The position numbers and the translations under genes were made by a program. The notes under the pieces were generated by a model that saw only the letters and a program-made list of their open reading frames with translations, did no database searches and was not told where the DNA came from. Below are positions 31,496 through 40,536 of a stretch of 64,000 nucleotides of DNA, piece by piece; within the stretch, counting starts at the first letter, position 1, and each line of letters starts with the position of its first letter. The stretch is from Sphingomonas azotifigens NBRC 15497. GTDB taxonomy: Bacteria; Pseudomonadota; Alphaproteobacteria; Sphingomonadales; Sphingomonadaceae. The stretch spans positions 62,001-126,000 of the forward strand of contig NZ_BCTR01000012.1 of the NCBI RefSeq assembly GCF_002091475.1, given 5' to 3'.

Positions 31496-32220
31496 GCGAG
31501 CCAGTCGAGCACCGCTTCGGGGGACGAGACTTCGCGCCGCGGCGGCAGGGCCGGGCGGTCGATCATCAGCACCGGCAACCCCAGTGCACGGGCGGCGATC
31601 AGCTTGGCTTCGGCGCCGCTGCCCCCGGCATTCTTGCAGATGACGAGATCGACGCGGTGCGTCTCGATCAGCGCACGGTCGCCCTCGGGGGTGAACGGTC
31701 CGCGATCGACGAGCAGATGATGGTCGGGGAGCGGCGGCGGTGCGGGCGGCGCGTCGACGAAGCGCAGCACGTAATGATGCTGCGGCTGCGCGGCGAAGGC
31801 GTGGACATGCTGGCGGCCCAGGGCGAGCAGGACGCGCCGCGCGGGGCCCTCCAGTGCTGCCACGGCGCCCGCAACGTCCGGCACATGCCGCCAGCGATCG
31901 CCTTCGCCTGGACGCCAGGCCGGGCGGGTGAGAGCGAGCAGCGGCACGCCCGCCGCTTCCGCCGCCGCGACGGCGTTGGCGCTCATCGTCGCCGCGAAGG
32001 GATGGATGGCATCGACCAGATGGGTGATGCCCTGGTCGCGCAGATGGGCGGCAAGACCGGCCACGCCGCCAAAGCCGCCGACGCGCACCGGGATCGGCTG
32101 CGGCCGGGGATGTTCGGTTCGGCCGGCATAGCTGAGCGTCGCCGCTATCCCACGCGCCGCCAGCAGTCGTGCCAGCGCGCTCGCTTCGGTGGTGCCGCCC
32201 AGCAGCAGGACGTTCGGCAT
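31462..32220 (-). CDS. cobK: Precorrin-6A reductase CobK, on the opposite strand to its operon
   Basis: NADPH-dependent reduction of precorrin-6A to dihydroprecorrin-6A. 252 residues: LLLGGTTEASALARLLA near the N terminus, VRVGGFGG, LVDAIHPFAATMSANA, LALTRPAW, VDRGPFTPEGDRALI and VICKNAGGSGAEAKL. The gene is inverted: convergent and overlapping with cobJ at its 3' end, and its start codon shares the CATG at 32218-32221 with cobL on the other strand. Its promoter must lie inside cobL, so it is not obviously under riboswitch 2. Confidence 0.95.
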   Translation of the reverse strand: MPNVLLLGGTTEASALARLLAARGIAATLSYAGRTEHPRPQPIPVRVGGFGGVAGLAAHLRDQGITHLVDAIHPFAATMSANAVAAAEAAGVPLLALTRPAWRPGEGDRWRHVPDVAGAVAALEGPARRVLLALGRQHVHAFAAQPQHHYVLRFVDAPPAPPPLPDHHLLVDRGPFTPEGDRALIETHRVDLVICKNAGGSGAEAKLIAARALGLPVLMIDRPALPPRREVSSPEAVLDWLAHTPSPAKRGV

Positions 32221-33415
32221 GGCTGACCTTCCCTGGCTGACGATCCTCGGTATCGGCGAGGATGGGGTGGAGGGGCTCTCCCAGGCCGCGCGCGCGACGC
32301 TGGACGGCGCTGAACTGGTGATGGGGGCTGCCCGCCACCGCGCGCTCGTGCCGGGGCTTAGGTGCGAATGGATCGAATGGCCAGTCCCGTTCGCCGACGG
32401 CATCCCGCTGCTGCTCGCGCAGCGCGGCCAGCGCGTGGTGCTGCTCGCCTCGGGCGACCCGTTCTGGTTCGGGGCGGGCTCCAGCGTGACGCGGCACCTC
32501 GCGCGCGACGAATGGGTGGCGCATCCGGCGCCGTCGAGCTTCGCGCTGGCGGCGGCGCGACTGGGCTGGGCCTTGCAGGAGACGATCTGCCTGGGGCTGC
32601 ACGCCGCGCCGATCGAGCGGCTGCGCCCGCATCTCGCGCCGGGGCAGCGGCTGCTGGTGCTGGTGCGCGACGGCGCGGCGGCGGGGATGCTGGCGGGCTA
32701 TTGCGCGGCACTCGGGTTCGGCCCCTCGACCCTGCACATCTTGGAGGCGCTGAACGGCCCGCGCGAGCGGGTTCGCCGGACCCTGGCGAGCGACTTCGCG
32801 CTGGACGACGTCGCGCATCCGGTGGCGGTGGGCATCGACGTGGCGGGCGAGGGGGCGGTACTCCCCCTGGTCAGCGGGCGCGACGACGCATGGTTCGCCT
32901 CGGACGGGCAACTCACCAAGCGGGCCATCCGGGCGCTCACCCTGTCCACGCTGGCGCCCCGACCGGGTGAGCTGCTCTGGGACATCGGCGCCGGATCGGG
33001 ATCGATCGGGATCGAATGGCTGCTCGCCCATCCCGCCAACCGCGCCGTGGCGATCGAGGCCGATCCGGTGCGCGCCGATCGCGCGCGGGCCAATGCACTG
33101 GCGCTCGGGGTAGACCGGCTGCGGGTGGAAACCGGCCGCGCGCCGGCGTGCCTGCCGGTGGACGCGCCCGACGCGGTCTTTGTCGGCGGGGGGCTCTCAC
33201 AGGCGCTGCTCGATACACTGTGGACTTGCATCCCGGGCGGCACGCGTCTGGTGGCGAACGCCGTGACGCTCGAGTCCGAAGCGCTGCTGGCCAGTTGGCA
33301 GGCGGCGCGCGGCGGCGCGCTGCTGCGGATCGAGCTCGCCGACGCCGTGCCGCTGGGGCAGCGCCATGGCTGGCGGTCGCGCTATCCGGTCGTGCAGTGG
33401 AGCGTCACGCGATGA
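32219..33415 (+). CDS. cobL: Precorrin-6Y C5,15-methyltransferase (decarboxylating) CobL
   Basis: Bifunctional enzyme methylating C5 and C15 and decarboxylating the C12 acetate. 398 residues: N-terminal CbiE-like tetrapyrrole methylase (LTILGIGEDGVEGL, LASGDPFWFGAG, PSSFALAAARLGW) and C-terminal CbiT-like SAM domain (LLWDIGAGSGSIGIEWL, VAIEADPVRADRA, VFVGGGLSQ). ATG 32219 overlaps the divergent cobK start; the ribosome-binding region therefore lies within antisense cobK coding sequence. ATGA overlap with cobE. Confidence 0.95.
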   Translation: MADLPWLTILGIGEDGVEGLSQAARATLDGAELVMGAARHRALVPGLRCEWIEWPVPFADGIPLLLAQRGQRVVLLASGDPFWFGAGSSVTRHLARDEWVAHPAPSSFALAAARLGWALQETICLGLHAAPIERLRPHLAPGQRLLVLVRDGAAAGMLAGYCAALGFGPSTLHILEALNGPRERVRRTLASDFALDDVAHPVAVGIDVAGEGAVLPLVSGRDDAWFASDGQLTKRAIRALTLSTLAPRPGELLWDIGAGSGSIGIEWLLAHPANRAVAIEADPVRADRARANALALGVDRLRVETGRAPACLPVDAPDAVFVGGGLSQALLDTLWTCIPGGTRLVANAVTLESEALLASWQAARGGALLRIELADAVPLGQRHGWRSRYPVVQWSVTR

Positions 33416-33759
33416 TCGTCGCGGGCTTTGGCTATCGCACCGGCGCAACGCCGGCGTCATTGCGCTCTGCACTCGCGCTGGCGCAGGCCGGCGCACCGCC
33501 CGTCACCCATGTTGCGACGCTTGCCGACAAGCTGCCGCTGCTGGCGGCACTCGGCCTGCCGATGCTTGGCGTGAACGCGCTGGATGACATTGCGACGCCG
33601 ACCCGTTCGGCCGCCAGCCTCGCCGCACGCGGTACCGGCAGCGTTGCCGAGGCGGCTGCGCTCGCGGCCGCGGGCGCGGGTGCCCGGCTGCTTGTCGCGC
33701 GGTGCATCTCCCCCGATCGGATGGCGACCTGCGCCATCGCCCAAGGAACTTCTGCATGA
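33412..33759 (+). CDS. cobE: CobE/CbiG C-terminal-domain protein
   Basis: 115-residue protein matching the small CobE family, equivalent to the C-terminal domain of CbiG. In the aerobic pathway CobE is needed for B12 synthesis but its step is not defined. Visible blocks are [14 protein letters not shown] at the start, [32 protein letters not shown] and the closing [18 protein letters not shown]. Overlaps both neighbours by ATGA. Confidence 0.88.
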   Translation: MIVAGFGYRTGATPASLRSALALAQAGAPPVTHVATLADKLPLLAALGLPMLGVNALDDIATPTRSAASLAARGTGSVAEAAALAAAGAGARLLVARCISPDRMATCAIAQGTSA

Positions 33760-34541
33760 CCGTCCACTTCATCGGCGCCGGCCCCGGCGCGCCCGACCTG
33801 CTGACCCTGCGCGCGCGCGACCTGATCGCGGCCAGCCCGGTCTGCCTCTACGCCGGATCGCTGATCCCGGAGGCGATCCTCGCCCATTGCCCGCCGGGTG
33901 CGCGGATCGTGAACACCGCGCCGATGGATCTTGACGCGATCCTCGCCGAGATCGTCACCGCGCACGCCGCCGGCCAGGATGTCGCGCGGCTCCATTCGGG
34001 CGATCTTTCGATCTGGTCGGCGATGGGCGAGCAGCTGCGCCGTTTGCGCGCGCTGGACATTCCATTCACCGTCACGCCGGGCGTACCCGCCTTCTCCGCC
34101 GCCGCCGCGGCGCTGGAGGCGGAGCTGACGCTTCCCGAGCTTGGGCAATCGCTCGTGCTCACTCGCACGCCGGGTCGCGCGAGCCGCATGCCCGAACGCG
34201 AGCGGCTGGCCAACTTCGCACTGAGCGGCGCGACGCTGGCGATCCACCTGTCGATCCACAATCTCGCCACCGTGGTCGTCGATCTCCTGCCGGCCTATGG
34301 CGCGGACTGCCCGGTGGCGGTGGTGTGGCGGGCGAGCTGGCCCGATGAGCGCATCGTGCGGGCAAGCCTCGCGACGGTCGAGGCAGCGGTCGCCGGCAGC
34401 ATGGAACGGACCGCGCTGATCCTGGTAGGGCCGGTGCTCGCCGCCCAAGGCTTTGCCGAAAGCAGCCTCTATGCTGCCGGCTATGACCGGCGATTCCGGC
34501 CGCAGGACTCCGGCTCGCGCTTTGCGGGGACCAGCGAATGA
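33756..34541 (+). CDS. cobM: Precorrin-4 C11-methyltransferase CobM
   Basis: SAM-dependent methylation of precorrin-4 at C11. 261 residues: [72 protein letters not shown] and [13 protein letters not shown] are the CobM/CbiF signatures. A good ribosome site (AAGGAA) precedes ATG 33756. The last bases overlap cobB as ATGA. Confidence 0.96.
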   Translation: MTVHFIGAGPGAPDLLTLRARDLIAASPVCLYAGSLIPEAILAHCPPGARIVNTAPMDLDAILAEIVTAHAAGQDVARLHSGDLSIWSAMGEQLRRLRALDIPFTVTPGVPAFSAAAAALEAELTLPELGQSLVLTRTPGRASRMPERERLANFALSGATLAIHLSIHNLATVVVDLLPAYGADCPVAVVWRASWPDERIVRASLATVEAAVAGSMERTALILVGPVLAAQGFAESSLYAAGYDRRFRPQDSGSRFAGTSE

Positions 34542-35854
34542 GCCCGCCCGGCCTGATCGTCGCGGCGCCCGCCTCGGGCAGCGGCAAGACGCTGGTGACG
34601 CTCGGGCTGCTGCGCGCGCTCGCCGAGGACGGGCTGGCGGTGCAGCCGTTCAAGAACGGGCCCGACTATATCGATCCCGCCTTCCACCGCGCGGCAGCCG
34701 GACGGCCCTCGTTCAACCTCGACAGCTGGGCGATGGACGCGGCGATGCTCGCGGCGATCACGGCGCGCGGGGCGGGGGCCGATCTGGTGATCGCCGAAGG
34801 TTCGATGGGCCTGTTCGACGGCGTGGCGCACCCTGGTGCCGCCGGCACCGGGGCAACCGCCGATCTCGCGCGGCGGATGGGCTGGCCGGTGGTGCTGGTG
34901 CTCGATGTGTCGGGCCAGGCCCAGTCGGCGGCGGCGACCGCAGCGGGCTTCGCACGGCTCGATCCCCGACTGCCGTTCGCAGGCGTGATCCTCAACCGCG
35001 TCGCCAGCCCGCGCCACGAGCGGCTGGTCCGCACCGGCATGGCAGCGGCCGGCATCGCGGTGCTGGGTGCATTGCCGCGCCGCGCCGACCTCATGCTACC
35101 GGAACGCCATCTCGGGCTGGTACAGGCGGCGGAGCATGCCGATCTCGACCAGCGGCTCACCGACTATGCGGCGTTCGTGCGGGCACATGTCGACCTCGCC
35201 GCCGTGCGTGGAGCAGCTAGCTGCCATCCGCCCCTTGCCCCGACGGCAGCCGCCAGCCTGCCCAAGCCACCGGCGCAGCGCATCGCCATTGCGCAGGATT
35301 CGGCCTTCTCGTTTGTTTACCCGCATCTGATCGACGGGTGGCGCCAGGCGGGGGCCGAGATCCTGCCCTTTTCGCCGCTCGCCGACATGCCACCTGCCGA
35401 GAACGCCGATCTGGTCTGGCTGCCGGGCGGCTATCCCGAACTCCATGCCGGCAGGATTGCCGCCGCGACGCGCTTCCTCGCCGGCCTCCGCGCGCATGCC
35501 GCAACCCGGCCCGTCCATGGCGAGTGCGGCGGATACATGGTGCTGGGCGAGGCGCTGGTCGACAAAAGCGGGGAGACGCACCGCATGGCCGGACTGCTCG
35601 GGCTTGTTACCAGCCACGCCGAGCGTCGCATGCACCTGGGCTATCGCCAGGCCCGGCTGCTCGCCCCCGTGGCGGGGATTGCGGCGGGCGCACGGCTGAC
35701 CGGCCACGAGTTCCACTATTCGACCATCGTCTCGCAGACCGATGCCCCGCTGGCCGTGGTCACCGATGCCGAGGGCAAGCCGGTGGCCGAGACCGGTTCG
35801 GTCCGCGGGCAGGTGACCGGCAGTTTCTTCCATCTGATCGCGGCGGCCGCATGA
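34538..35854 (+). CDS. cobB: Hydrogenobyrinic acid a,c-diamide synthase CobB
   Basis: ATP- and glutamine-dependent amidation of the a and c side chains of hydrogenobyrinate. 438 residues: N-terminal P-loop synthetase domain ([42 protein letters not shown]) and C-terminal class I glutamine amidotransferase domain ([12 protein letters not shown], nucleophile Cys in [14 protein letters not shown], His in GHEFHYS). The product is the substrate of CobN. Overlaps cobM and cobF by ATGA. Confidence 0.96.
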   Translation: MSPPGLIVAAPASGSGKTLVTLGLLRALAEDGLAVQPFKNGPDYIDPAFHRAAAGRPSFNLDSWAMDAAMLAAITARGAGADLVIAEGSMGLFDGVAHPGAAGTGATADLARRMGWPVVLVLDVSGQAQSAAATAAGFARLDPRLPFAGVILNRVASPRHERLVRTGMAAAGIAVLGALPRRADLMLPERHLGLVQAAEHADLDQRLTDYAAFVRAHVDLAAVRGAASCHPPLAPTAAASLPKPPAQRIAIAQDSAFSFVYPHLIDGWRQAGAEILPFSPLADMPPAENADLVWLPGGYPELHAGRIAAATRFLAGLRAHAATRPVHGECGGYMVLGEALVDKSGETHRMAGLLGLVTSHAERRMHLGYRQARLLAPVAGIAAGARLTGHEFHYSTIVSQTDAPLAVVTDAEGKPVAETGSVRGQVTGSFFHLIAAAA

Positions 35855-36591
35855 TCGCGCTGCACCTGATCGGCATCGGTACCGGCAATCCGCGGCATCT
35901 GACCGGCGAGGCGGTCGACGCGCTCAATGCCGCCGATCTGATCCTGGTACCGCGCAAGGAGAATGCGCGCGACCTCGCCGATCTGCGCCAGACGATCTGT
36001 GCCGCCGTGCTTACGCGCGACGTGCCGATCGCCAGCTTCGCCATGCCGGTGCGGGCGGGGGAGGGCGACTATCTCCAGGCGGTCCACGACTGGCACGACG
36101 CGATCGCCACGGCCTGGCGTACTGCCATCGTCCGGCACTTGCCGGGTGGGGGCAAGGTGGCGCTGCTCGTCTGGGGCGATCCTTCGCTGTACGACAGCAG
36201 CCTGCGGATCGCGGCGCGCTTCGCCGGCGCGGGCGTGCGGGTGGTGCCAGGGATCACCAGCATCCAGGCACTCACCGCCGCGCATGCCATTCCGCTCAAC
36301 CCGCTGGCGGGTCCGGTGACGATCACCACCGGACGGCTGCTGCGCGCGCACGGATGGCCGAATGGCGCCGATTCGCTGGTGGTGATGCTCGATGCCGGCG
36401 GCGCGTTCGAGGCGCTCGACCCCCAAGGCGTCACCATCTGGTGGGGTGCCTATCTCGGCATGCCGGAGCAGGCGCTCGCGCATGGGCCGCTTGCCGAGGC
36501 GGGGCCGAAGATCCTCGCCACCCGCGCGGCGCTGCGTGCCCGCCATGGCTGGATCATGGACGTTTACCTGCTGCGAAAGGACCCCCGATGA
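35851..36591 (+). CDS. cobF: Precorrin-6A synthase (deacetylating) CobF
   Basis: Methylates C1 of precorrin-5 with release of acetate, giving precorrin-6A; found only in the aerobic pathway. 246 residues: LHLIGIGTGNPRHLTGEAV, ILVPRKENARDLADLR, LLVWGDPSLYDSSLRIA, VVPGITSIQALTAAHAIPL and ITTGRLL. Start overlaps the cobB stop; stop overlaps the cobO start. Confidence 0.95.
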   Translation: MIALHLIGIGTGNPRHLTGEAVDALNAADLILVPRKENARDLADLRQTICAAVLTRDVPIASFAMPVRAGEGDYLQAVHDWHDAIATAWRTAIVRHLPGGGKVALLVWGDPSLYDSSLRIAARFAGAGVRVVPGITSIQALTAAHAIPLNPLAGPVTITTGRLLRAHGWPNGADSLVVMLDAGGAFEALDPQGVTIWWGAYLGMPEQALAHGPLAEAGPKILATRAALRARHGWIMDVYLLRKDPR

Positions 36592-37190
36592 CCCGCGACG
36601 ACGAAGCGCATGCCGAGAAGATGCGCAAGATCCAGGCCGCCCGCGCGACGATGATGGCGACCAAGACCGAGGAGAAGGGGCTGCTGATTGTCCATACCGG
36701 CAAGGGCAAGGGCAAGAGCAGCGCCGCGATGGGCATGGTCGTCCGCGCGATCGGCCACGGCATGAAGATCGGCGTCGTCCAGTTCATCAAGGGCGCGATG
36801 CGCACCGGCGAGAAGGCGGTGTTCGACGCGTTCCCGGACCAGGTCGAGTTCAAGCCGATGGGGGAGGGCTTCACCTGGGACACGCAGGACCGCGCCCGTG
36901 ACATCGCCGTCACCCGCACCGCCTGGGACGAGGTCCGGCGGATGATCGCTGATCCGTCTTACGATATGGTGCTGGCCGACGAGCTCAACATCGCGCTGCG
37001 CTACGACTATCTGCCGCTCGACGAGGTGCTGGCAGTATTCGCCGCGCGGCCGCCGATGCAGCACGTGATCGTCACCGGCCGCAATGCGCCCGAGCCGCTG
37101 ATCGAGGCCGCCGACCTGGTCACCGAGATGACGCAGGTCAAGCACCCGTTCCGCTCGGGCGTGAAGGCGCAGGCGGGGATCGAGTTCTGA
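36588..37190 (+). CDS. cobO: Cob(I)yrinic acid a,c-diamide adenosyltransferase CobO
   Basis: Transfers the adenosyl group from ATP to reduced corrinoid (CobA/BtuR type). 200 residues: P-loop HTGKGKGKSSAAMGM, VVQFIKGAMRTGEK, FTWDTQDRARD, MVLADELNIALRYDYL and VIVTGRNAPEPLIEAADLVT. ATGA overlap with cobF. Its stop codon overlaps the proposed CTG start of bluB. Confidence 0.97.
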   Translation: MTRDDEAHAEKMRKIQAARATMMATKTEEKGLLIVHTGKGKGKSSAAMGMVVRAIGHGMKIGVVQFIKGAMRTGEKAVFDAFPDQVEFKPMGEGFTWDTQDRARDIAVTRTAWDEVRRMIADPSYDMVLADELNIALRYDYLPLDEVLAVFAARPPMQHVIVTGRNAPEPLIEAADLVTEMTQVKHPFRSGVKAQAGIEF

Positions 37191-37831
37191 GCACGCCGCC
37201 CGCCTTTGACGACGCATTCCTCCGCCAGTTCGACACGCTGCTGCGCTGGCGCCGCGACGTGCGCCATTTCGCCGCGCAGGCGATCGCACCGGCGGACATG
37301 GCGGCGCTGCTGGAGGCGGCCGTGCTCGCGCCCTCGGTCGGCAACGCGCAGCCCTGGCGCTTCGTGCGGCTGCGGACTCCCGCGCTGCGCGAGGCGCTTG
37401 CCGGCCATGTCGATGCCGAGAACGCCCGCGCCGCTTCCGGCTATGCGCAGGAGGGGAGGCGCGAGGCGTATCGCGCGCTCAAGCTCCACGGGCTGCGCGA
37501 GGCGCCCGAACTGCTCGCGGTGTTCTGCGACGACCACGCGACCGCCGGCCACGGCCTCGGCATCGCCACCATGCCGGAGATGCTGCGCTATTCCTGCGTC
37601 ACCGCGATCCACACGCTATGGCTGGCGGCGCGGGCACGGGGGATTGGCTTGGGCTGGGTATCGATCCTCGATCCCGCTGCCGTGACCGCGCTGCTCGACG
37701 TGCCGCCGGACTGGACGCTGATCGCCTTGCTATGCCTCGGCTACCCCGAAACGCCGTCCGACACCCCAGAACTCGAACGCCGGGGCTGGCAGACGCGCGA
37801 GCCACTCGCCGACCGTCTGTTCGAACGCTGA
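37187..37831 (+). CDS. bluB: 5,6-dimethylbenzimidazole synthase BluB, non-AUG start
   Basis: Flavin-dependent, O2-using enzyme that breaks down FMNH2 to make the lower ligand of B12. About 214 residues with the nitroreductase fold: LLRWRRDVRHF at the N terminus, LEAAVLAPSVGNAQPWRFVR, MLRYSCVTAIHTLWLAAR and IGLGWVSILDP. The conserved RWRRDVR segment lies upstream of the first usual start (GTG 37259), so translation must begin earlier. The only candidate between the cobO stop and that motif is CTG 37187, overlapping cobO as CTGA. The start remains unproven. Confidence 0.88.
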   Translation: MSTPPAFDDAFLRQFDTLLRWRRDVRHFAAQAIAPADMAALLEAAVLAPSVGNAQPWRFVRLRTPALREALAGHVDAENARAASGYAQEGRREAYRALKLHGLREAPELLAVFCDDHATAGHGLGIATMPEMLRYSCVTAIHTLWLAARARGIGLGWVSILDPAAVTALLDVPPDWTLIALLCLGYPETPSDTPELERRGWQTREPLADRLFER

Positions 37832-37848
37832 ATTATCAGGAGATTCCG

Positions 37849-38259
37849 ATGCTTATCCCGGTTGAAGACGGTCCCGCGATCGTCGTGTGCAACACCTGCC
37901 GCTTCAGCGCCGACGCGCGCGAAGACGCTGAAGGACGCCGTGGCGGCGCGGCGCTCGCCGAAGCGCTGACGGAGACGCGCGACGCCGACCCGCGCTATGC
38001 CGGGATCGCGATCCAGCCGATGCCGTGCCTGTTCGCGTGCAGTGCGCATTGCACGGTGCATCTGCGCGCGCCCGACAAGGTCGGCTATGTTCTCGGCCGC
38101 TTCACGCCGGATGCCGACGCCGCGCGGGCCATCCTCGACTATGCGGTGGCCTATGCGGAAAGCGACCACGGCAAGGTGCCGTTCGCGCAGTGGCCGCAGG
38201 GCGTCAAAGGCCATTTCATCGTCCGGGTGCCGCCAGCGGGGCTGTTGGTGGAGGGCTGA
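37849..38259 (+). CDS. DUF1636 cysteine-rich protein of the cobalamin operon
   Basis: 136 residues with a Cys pattern suggesting a metal or Fe-S site: VVCNTCRF (C-x2-C) near the N terminus and CLFACSAHC (C-x3-C-x3-C) in the middle. The overall shape recalls thioredoxin-like [2Fe-2S] ferredoxins, but that is inference. The family is recurrent beside B12 genes and has no established function. AGGAG (37838-37842) six bases before ATG 37849 gives a clear start, 17 bases after bluB. Last gene of the run. A GACCGGG/CCCGGTC hairpin follows at 38271-38304. Confidence 0.8.
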   Translation: MLIPVEDGPAIVVCNTCRFSADAREDAEGRRGGAALAEALTETRDADPRYAGIAIQPMPCLFACSAHCTVHLRAPDKVGYVLGRFTPDADAARAILDYAVAYAESDHGKVPFAQWPQGVKGHFIVRVPPAGLLVEG

Positions 38260-38270
38260 GGTTCACGACC

Positions 38271-38304
38271 GACCGGGCTGCGGCGATCGCAAGAGCCCCC
38301 GGTC
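38271..38304 (+). terminator. Hairpin after the cob operon (weak terminator candidate)
   Basis: GACCGGG (38271-38277) pairs with CCCGGTC (38298-38304), extended by CT/AG across a two-base bulge. It follows the last operon gene by 11 bases. There is no T-tract, so any termination would have to be Rho-assisted. Confidence 0.3.
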
Positions 38305-38349
38305 TCGGCCAACGAGAAATCGATAATCTATATTATGTAAAATGAGAGA

Positions 38350-38964
38350 TCAGTTGGACGCGGCATGCTTCTTCGGTTCCAGCACCAGCACATGCCCTTC
38401 CACCCGCCAGCCGTGCAGCCGGGACAGGAAGTTCATGCCCAGCAGGTTCATATTGCCGAAGTTCGGCGAGACCACCGCGCCCAGATCCCTGGTCTCGAGC
38501 GATCCGATCGACACGGTTGCGATGCGGCCGCGCCGTGCCGCGATGGTGCCGTTCGATGTCTTGAGGATCGCCGGCAGGCCTTCCGACATCGTCAGCCCGG
38601 CCTCCTTGGCGGTCGCTTCGGAGATCGCCGTGATCGATGCGCCGCTGTCCACCAGCATGTTCCGCTCGACTCCGTTGATCCGCGCCCGGACCCAGAAATG
38701 TCCGTCCGGGCCCATCGGAACCCGCACCGTGTCGCCCTGGACGCGCTGGTCTTCGAGGCCGAACGTCTCGGTTACCCAGGACCAGGCGTCCATCAACTGG
38801 TAGCGGTGCCCGACGACGACGGTCACGAGCAGCACGATGGCGGCCCATCCCAGCGCCGCCCGCAGCACCAGGCCGATGCGCACGCGACGGAGCGAAAATG
38901 CGCTGATCACCAGCACCAGCGTCGCGACCAGCCAGATCAGGTTGGCGCCCTGCATGCCGCTCAT
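38350..38964 (-). CDS. Membrane-anchored retropepsin-like aspartic protease (TIGR02281 type)
   Basis: 204 residues: two N-terminal membrane helices (about 8-24 and 35-54), then a single-lobe aspartic protease domain with active site VDSGASITAIS and a second conserved block LGMNFLSRLHGWRVEG. Such single-domain enzymes dimerise to form the active site; in alphaproteobacteria they are predicted inner-membrane proteases with few known substrates. Overlaps the upstream MBL-fold gene by ATGA, so it is the last gene of the metG-tatD-MBL set. Confidence 0.87.
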   Translation of the reverse strand: MSGMQGANLIWLVATLVLVISAFSLRRVRIGLVLRAALGWAAIVLLVTVVVGHRYQLMDAWSWVTETFGLEDQRVQGDTVRVPMGPDGHFWVRARINGVERNMLVDSGASITAISEATAKEAGLTMSEGLPAILKTSNGTIAARRGRIATVSIGSLETRDLGAVVSPNFGNMNLLGMNFLSRLHGWRVEGHVLVLEPKKHAASN

Positions 38965-39734
38965 GCGGACAACTCCAGCCCGTCATAGCCGGGCTCGACT
39001 CCGGCAGGCAGTTCGGCGAGGAGCGTCGCATAGTCCATCGAATGGTCCATGTGCACCAACCGCGCGCGCATCGGCGCGAGGTCGTCGATCCAACCGAGGA
39101 CGGCGTCGAGATGCGGATGCGTCGGGTGCGGTGCGCGGCGAAGCGCGTCGACCACCCACAGGTCCAAGCCGGTGTAGAGCGCCCGCATGTCGGGTGTCAT
39201 CTCATGAAAATCAGTCGCATAGCCGATGGCCTTGCCATCATGTTCGAAGCGCAGGCCGGCCGAGGTGATACCACCATGCGGCTGATCGACGACCCGAACG
39301 GCGATGTCCCCGATCGAGAAGCTGTCCGGCATCGGCTCAATCGCAACCACCGGTGGATAGTATTTTCCTCGGCCTTCAAAGACATAGGGAAAGCGTTTGC
39401 CAAGCTGTTCAAGCGTGAACGGCCGCGCCAGCCCGCGCACCGGCGTGCCGCTGCGGGCGTGCATCACCTGCCGCAGGTCGTCGATCCCATGGCAGTGATC
39501 GGCATGGTCGTGCGTCCAAAGTACGGCGTCGACATCGGCCACCTCGGCCGCAATCAACTGTTCGCGCATGTCCGGGCTGGTATCGACGAGGATCGTCGTC
39601 GTGGCGCTGCGCACCAGCACCGAGGAGCGCGTGCGGCGGTTGCGAGGCTCGCTCGGATCGCACGCCCCCCAATCCGGACCGATGCGAGGAACGCCCGAGG
39701 AGGTTCCCGAGCCGAGGATGCGGATGCTCAGCAC
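38961..39734 (-). CDS. MBL-fold metal-dependent hydrolase, PhnP-like
   Basis: 257 residues of the metallo-beta-lactamase fold. The metal motif is WTHDHADHCHGIDDLR, further ligands are in YATDFHEM and VHMDHSMDY, and the opening LGSGTSSGVPRIG is typical of the PhnP/cyclic phosphodiesterase branch. The true substrate in organisms lacking phosphonate genes is unknown. The start is GTG 39734. It lies 22 bases after tatD and overlaps the protease gene. Confidence 0.88.
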   Translation of the reverse strand: MLSIRILGSGTSSGVPRIGPDWGACDPSEPRNRRTRSSVLVRSATTTILVDTSPDMREQLIAAEVADVDAVLWTHDHADHCHGIDDLRQVMHARSGTPVRGLARPFTLEQLGKRFPYVFEGRGKYYPPVVAIEPMPDSFSIGDIAVRVVDQPHGGITSAGLRFEHDGKAIGYATDFHEMTPDMRALYTGLDLWVVDALRRAPHPTHPHLDAVLGWIDDLAPMRARLVHMDHSMDYATLLAELPAGVEPGYDGLELSA

Positions 39735-39756
39735 GAAGGGCAGGTCCCCTGCCCGG

Positions 39757-40536
39757 TCACGCCAGCGTCTTGGCGAAAAGCGTGTGGAAGTTGGCGCGGG
39801 TGGCCTCGGCGAGCATCGCGGGATCCTCGCCGCGGAGCTGCGCGAGGAACCGGCACGTGTCCGCTACAAAGGCCGGCTCGCCGGTCTTGCCCCGGTGCGG
39901 CACCGGCGCGAGGAACGGCGCATCGGTTTCGATCAGCAACCGCTCCAGCGGCAGCGCGGCGGCGGTTTCCTGCAGGTCCTTGGCGTTCTTGAACGTCACG
40001 ATACCGGAAATCGATATGTAGAAGCCGAGTTCCAGCGCGATCTCGCCAAAGGCGCGGCTCGCGGTGAAACAGTGGATCACGCCGGGGAAGGCCCCCTTCC
40101 CCATTTCCTCGCGCAGGATCTCAGCGGTGTCTTCCTCGGCGTCGCGGGTATGGACGATGATCGGCAGCTGGGTTTCGCGGGACGCCGCCAGATGCGCGCG
40201 GAAGCTCGCCCGTTGGCGATCGCGGTCGCTGTGATCATAATAATAGTCGAGCCCGCTCTCGCCGATGCCGACCACGCGCGGGTGCCGGGCGCGCTCGACC
40301 AGCTTGGCGGTGTCGACATGCGGGTGCGTGTCCGCTTCGTGCGGGTGAATCCCGACGCTGGCCCACACATCCGCCTCGCGCTCGGCGACGGCGATCACCT
40401 GGTCCCACTCGTTCTCGCGGGTCGAGATGTTGAGCATTGCCACCACGCCAGCGTCGCGGGCGCGCGCCAGCACTTCGGGCTGCTGCTCGCCGAGACCCTT
40501 GTAGATCAGGTGGCAATGGCTGTCGGCGAGCTTCAT
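39757..40536 (-). CDS. tatD: TatD-family metal-dependent DNase
   Basis: 3'-5' exonuclease/deoxyribonuclease of the amidohydrolase superfamily. 259 residues: DSHCHL (metal), SVGIHPHEAD, GIGESGLDYYY, IIVHTRDAEEDT, VIHCFTAS and LIETDAPFLAP, all canonical. ATG 40536 overlaps the metG stop as ATGA, so metG and tatD are translationally coupled, a widely conserved pairing. Confidence 0.95.
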   Translation of the reverse strand: MKLADSHCHLIYKGLGEQQPEVLARARDAGVVAMLNISTRENEWDQVIAVAEREADVWASVGIHPHEADTHPHVDTAKLVERARHPRVVGIGESGLDYYYDHSDRDRQRASFRAHLAASRETQLPIIVHTRDAEEDTAEILREEMGKGAFPGVIHCFTASRAFGEIALELGFYISISGIVTFKNAKDLQETAAALPLERLLIETDAPFLAPVPHRGKTGEPAFVADTCRFLAQLRGEDPAMLAEATRANFHTLFAKTLA

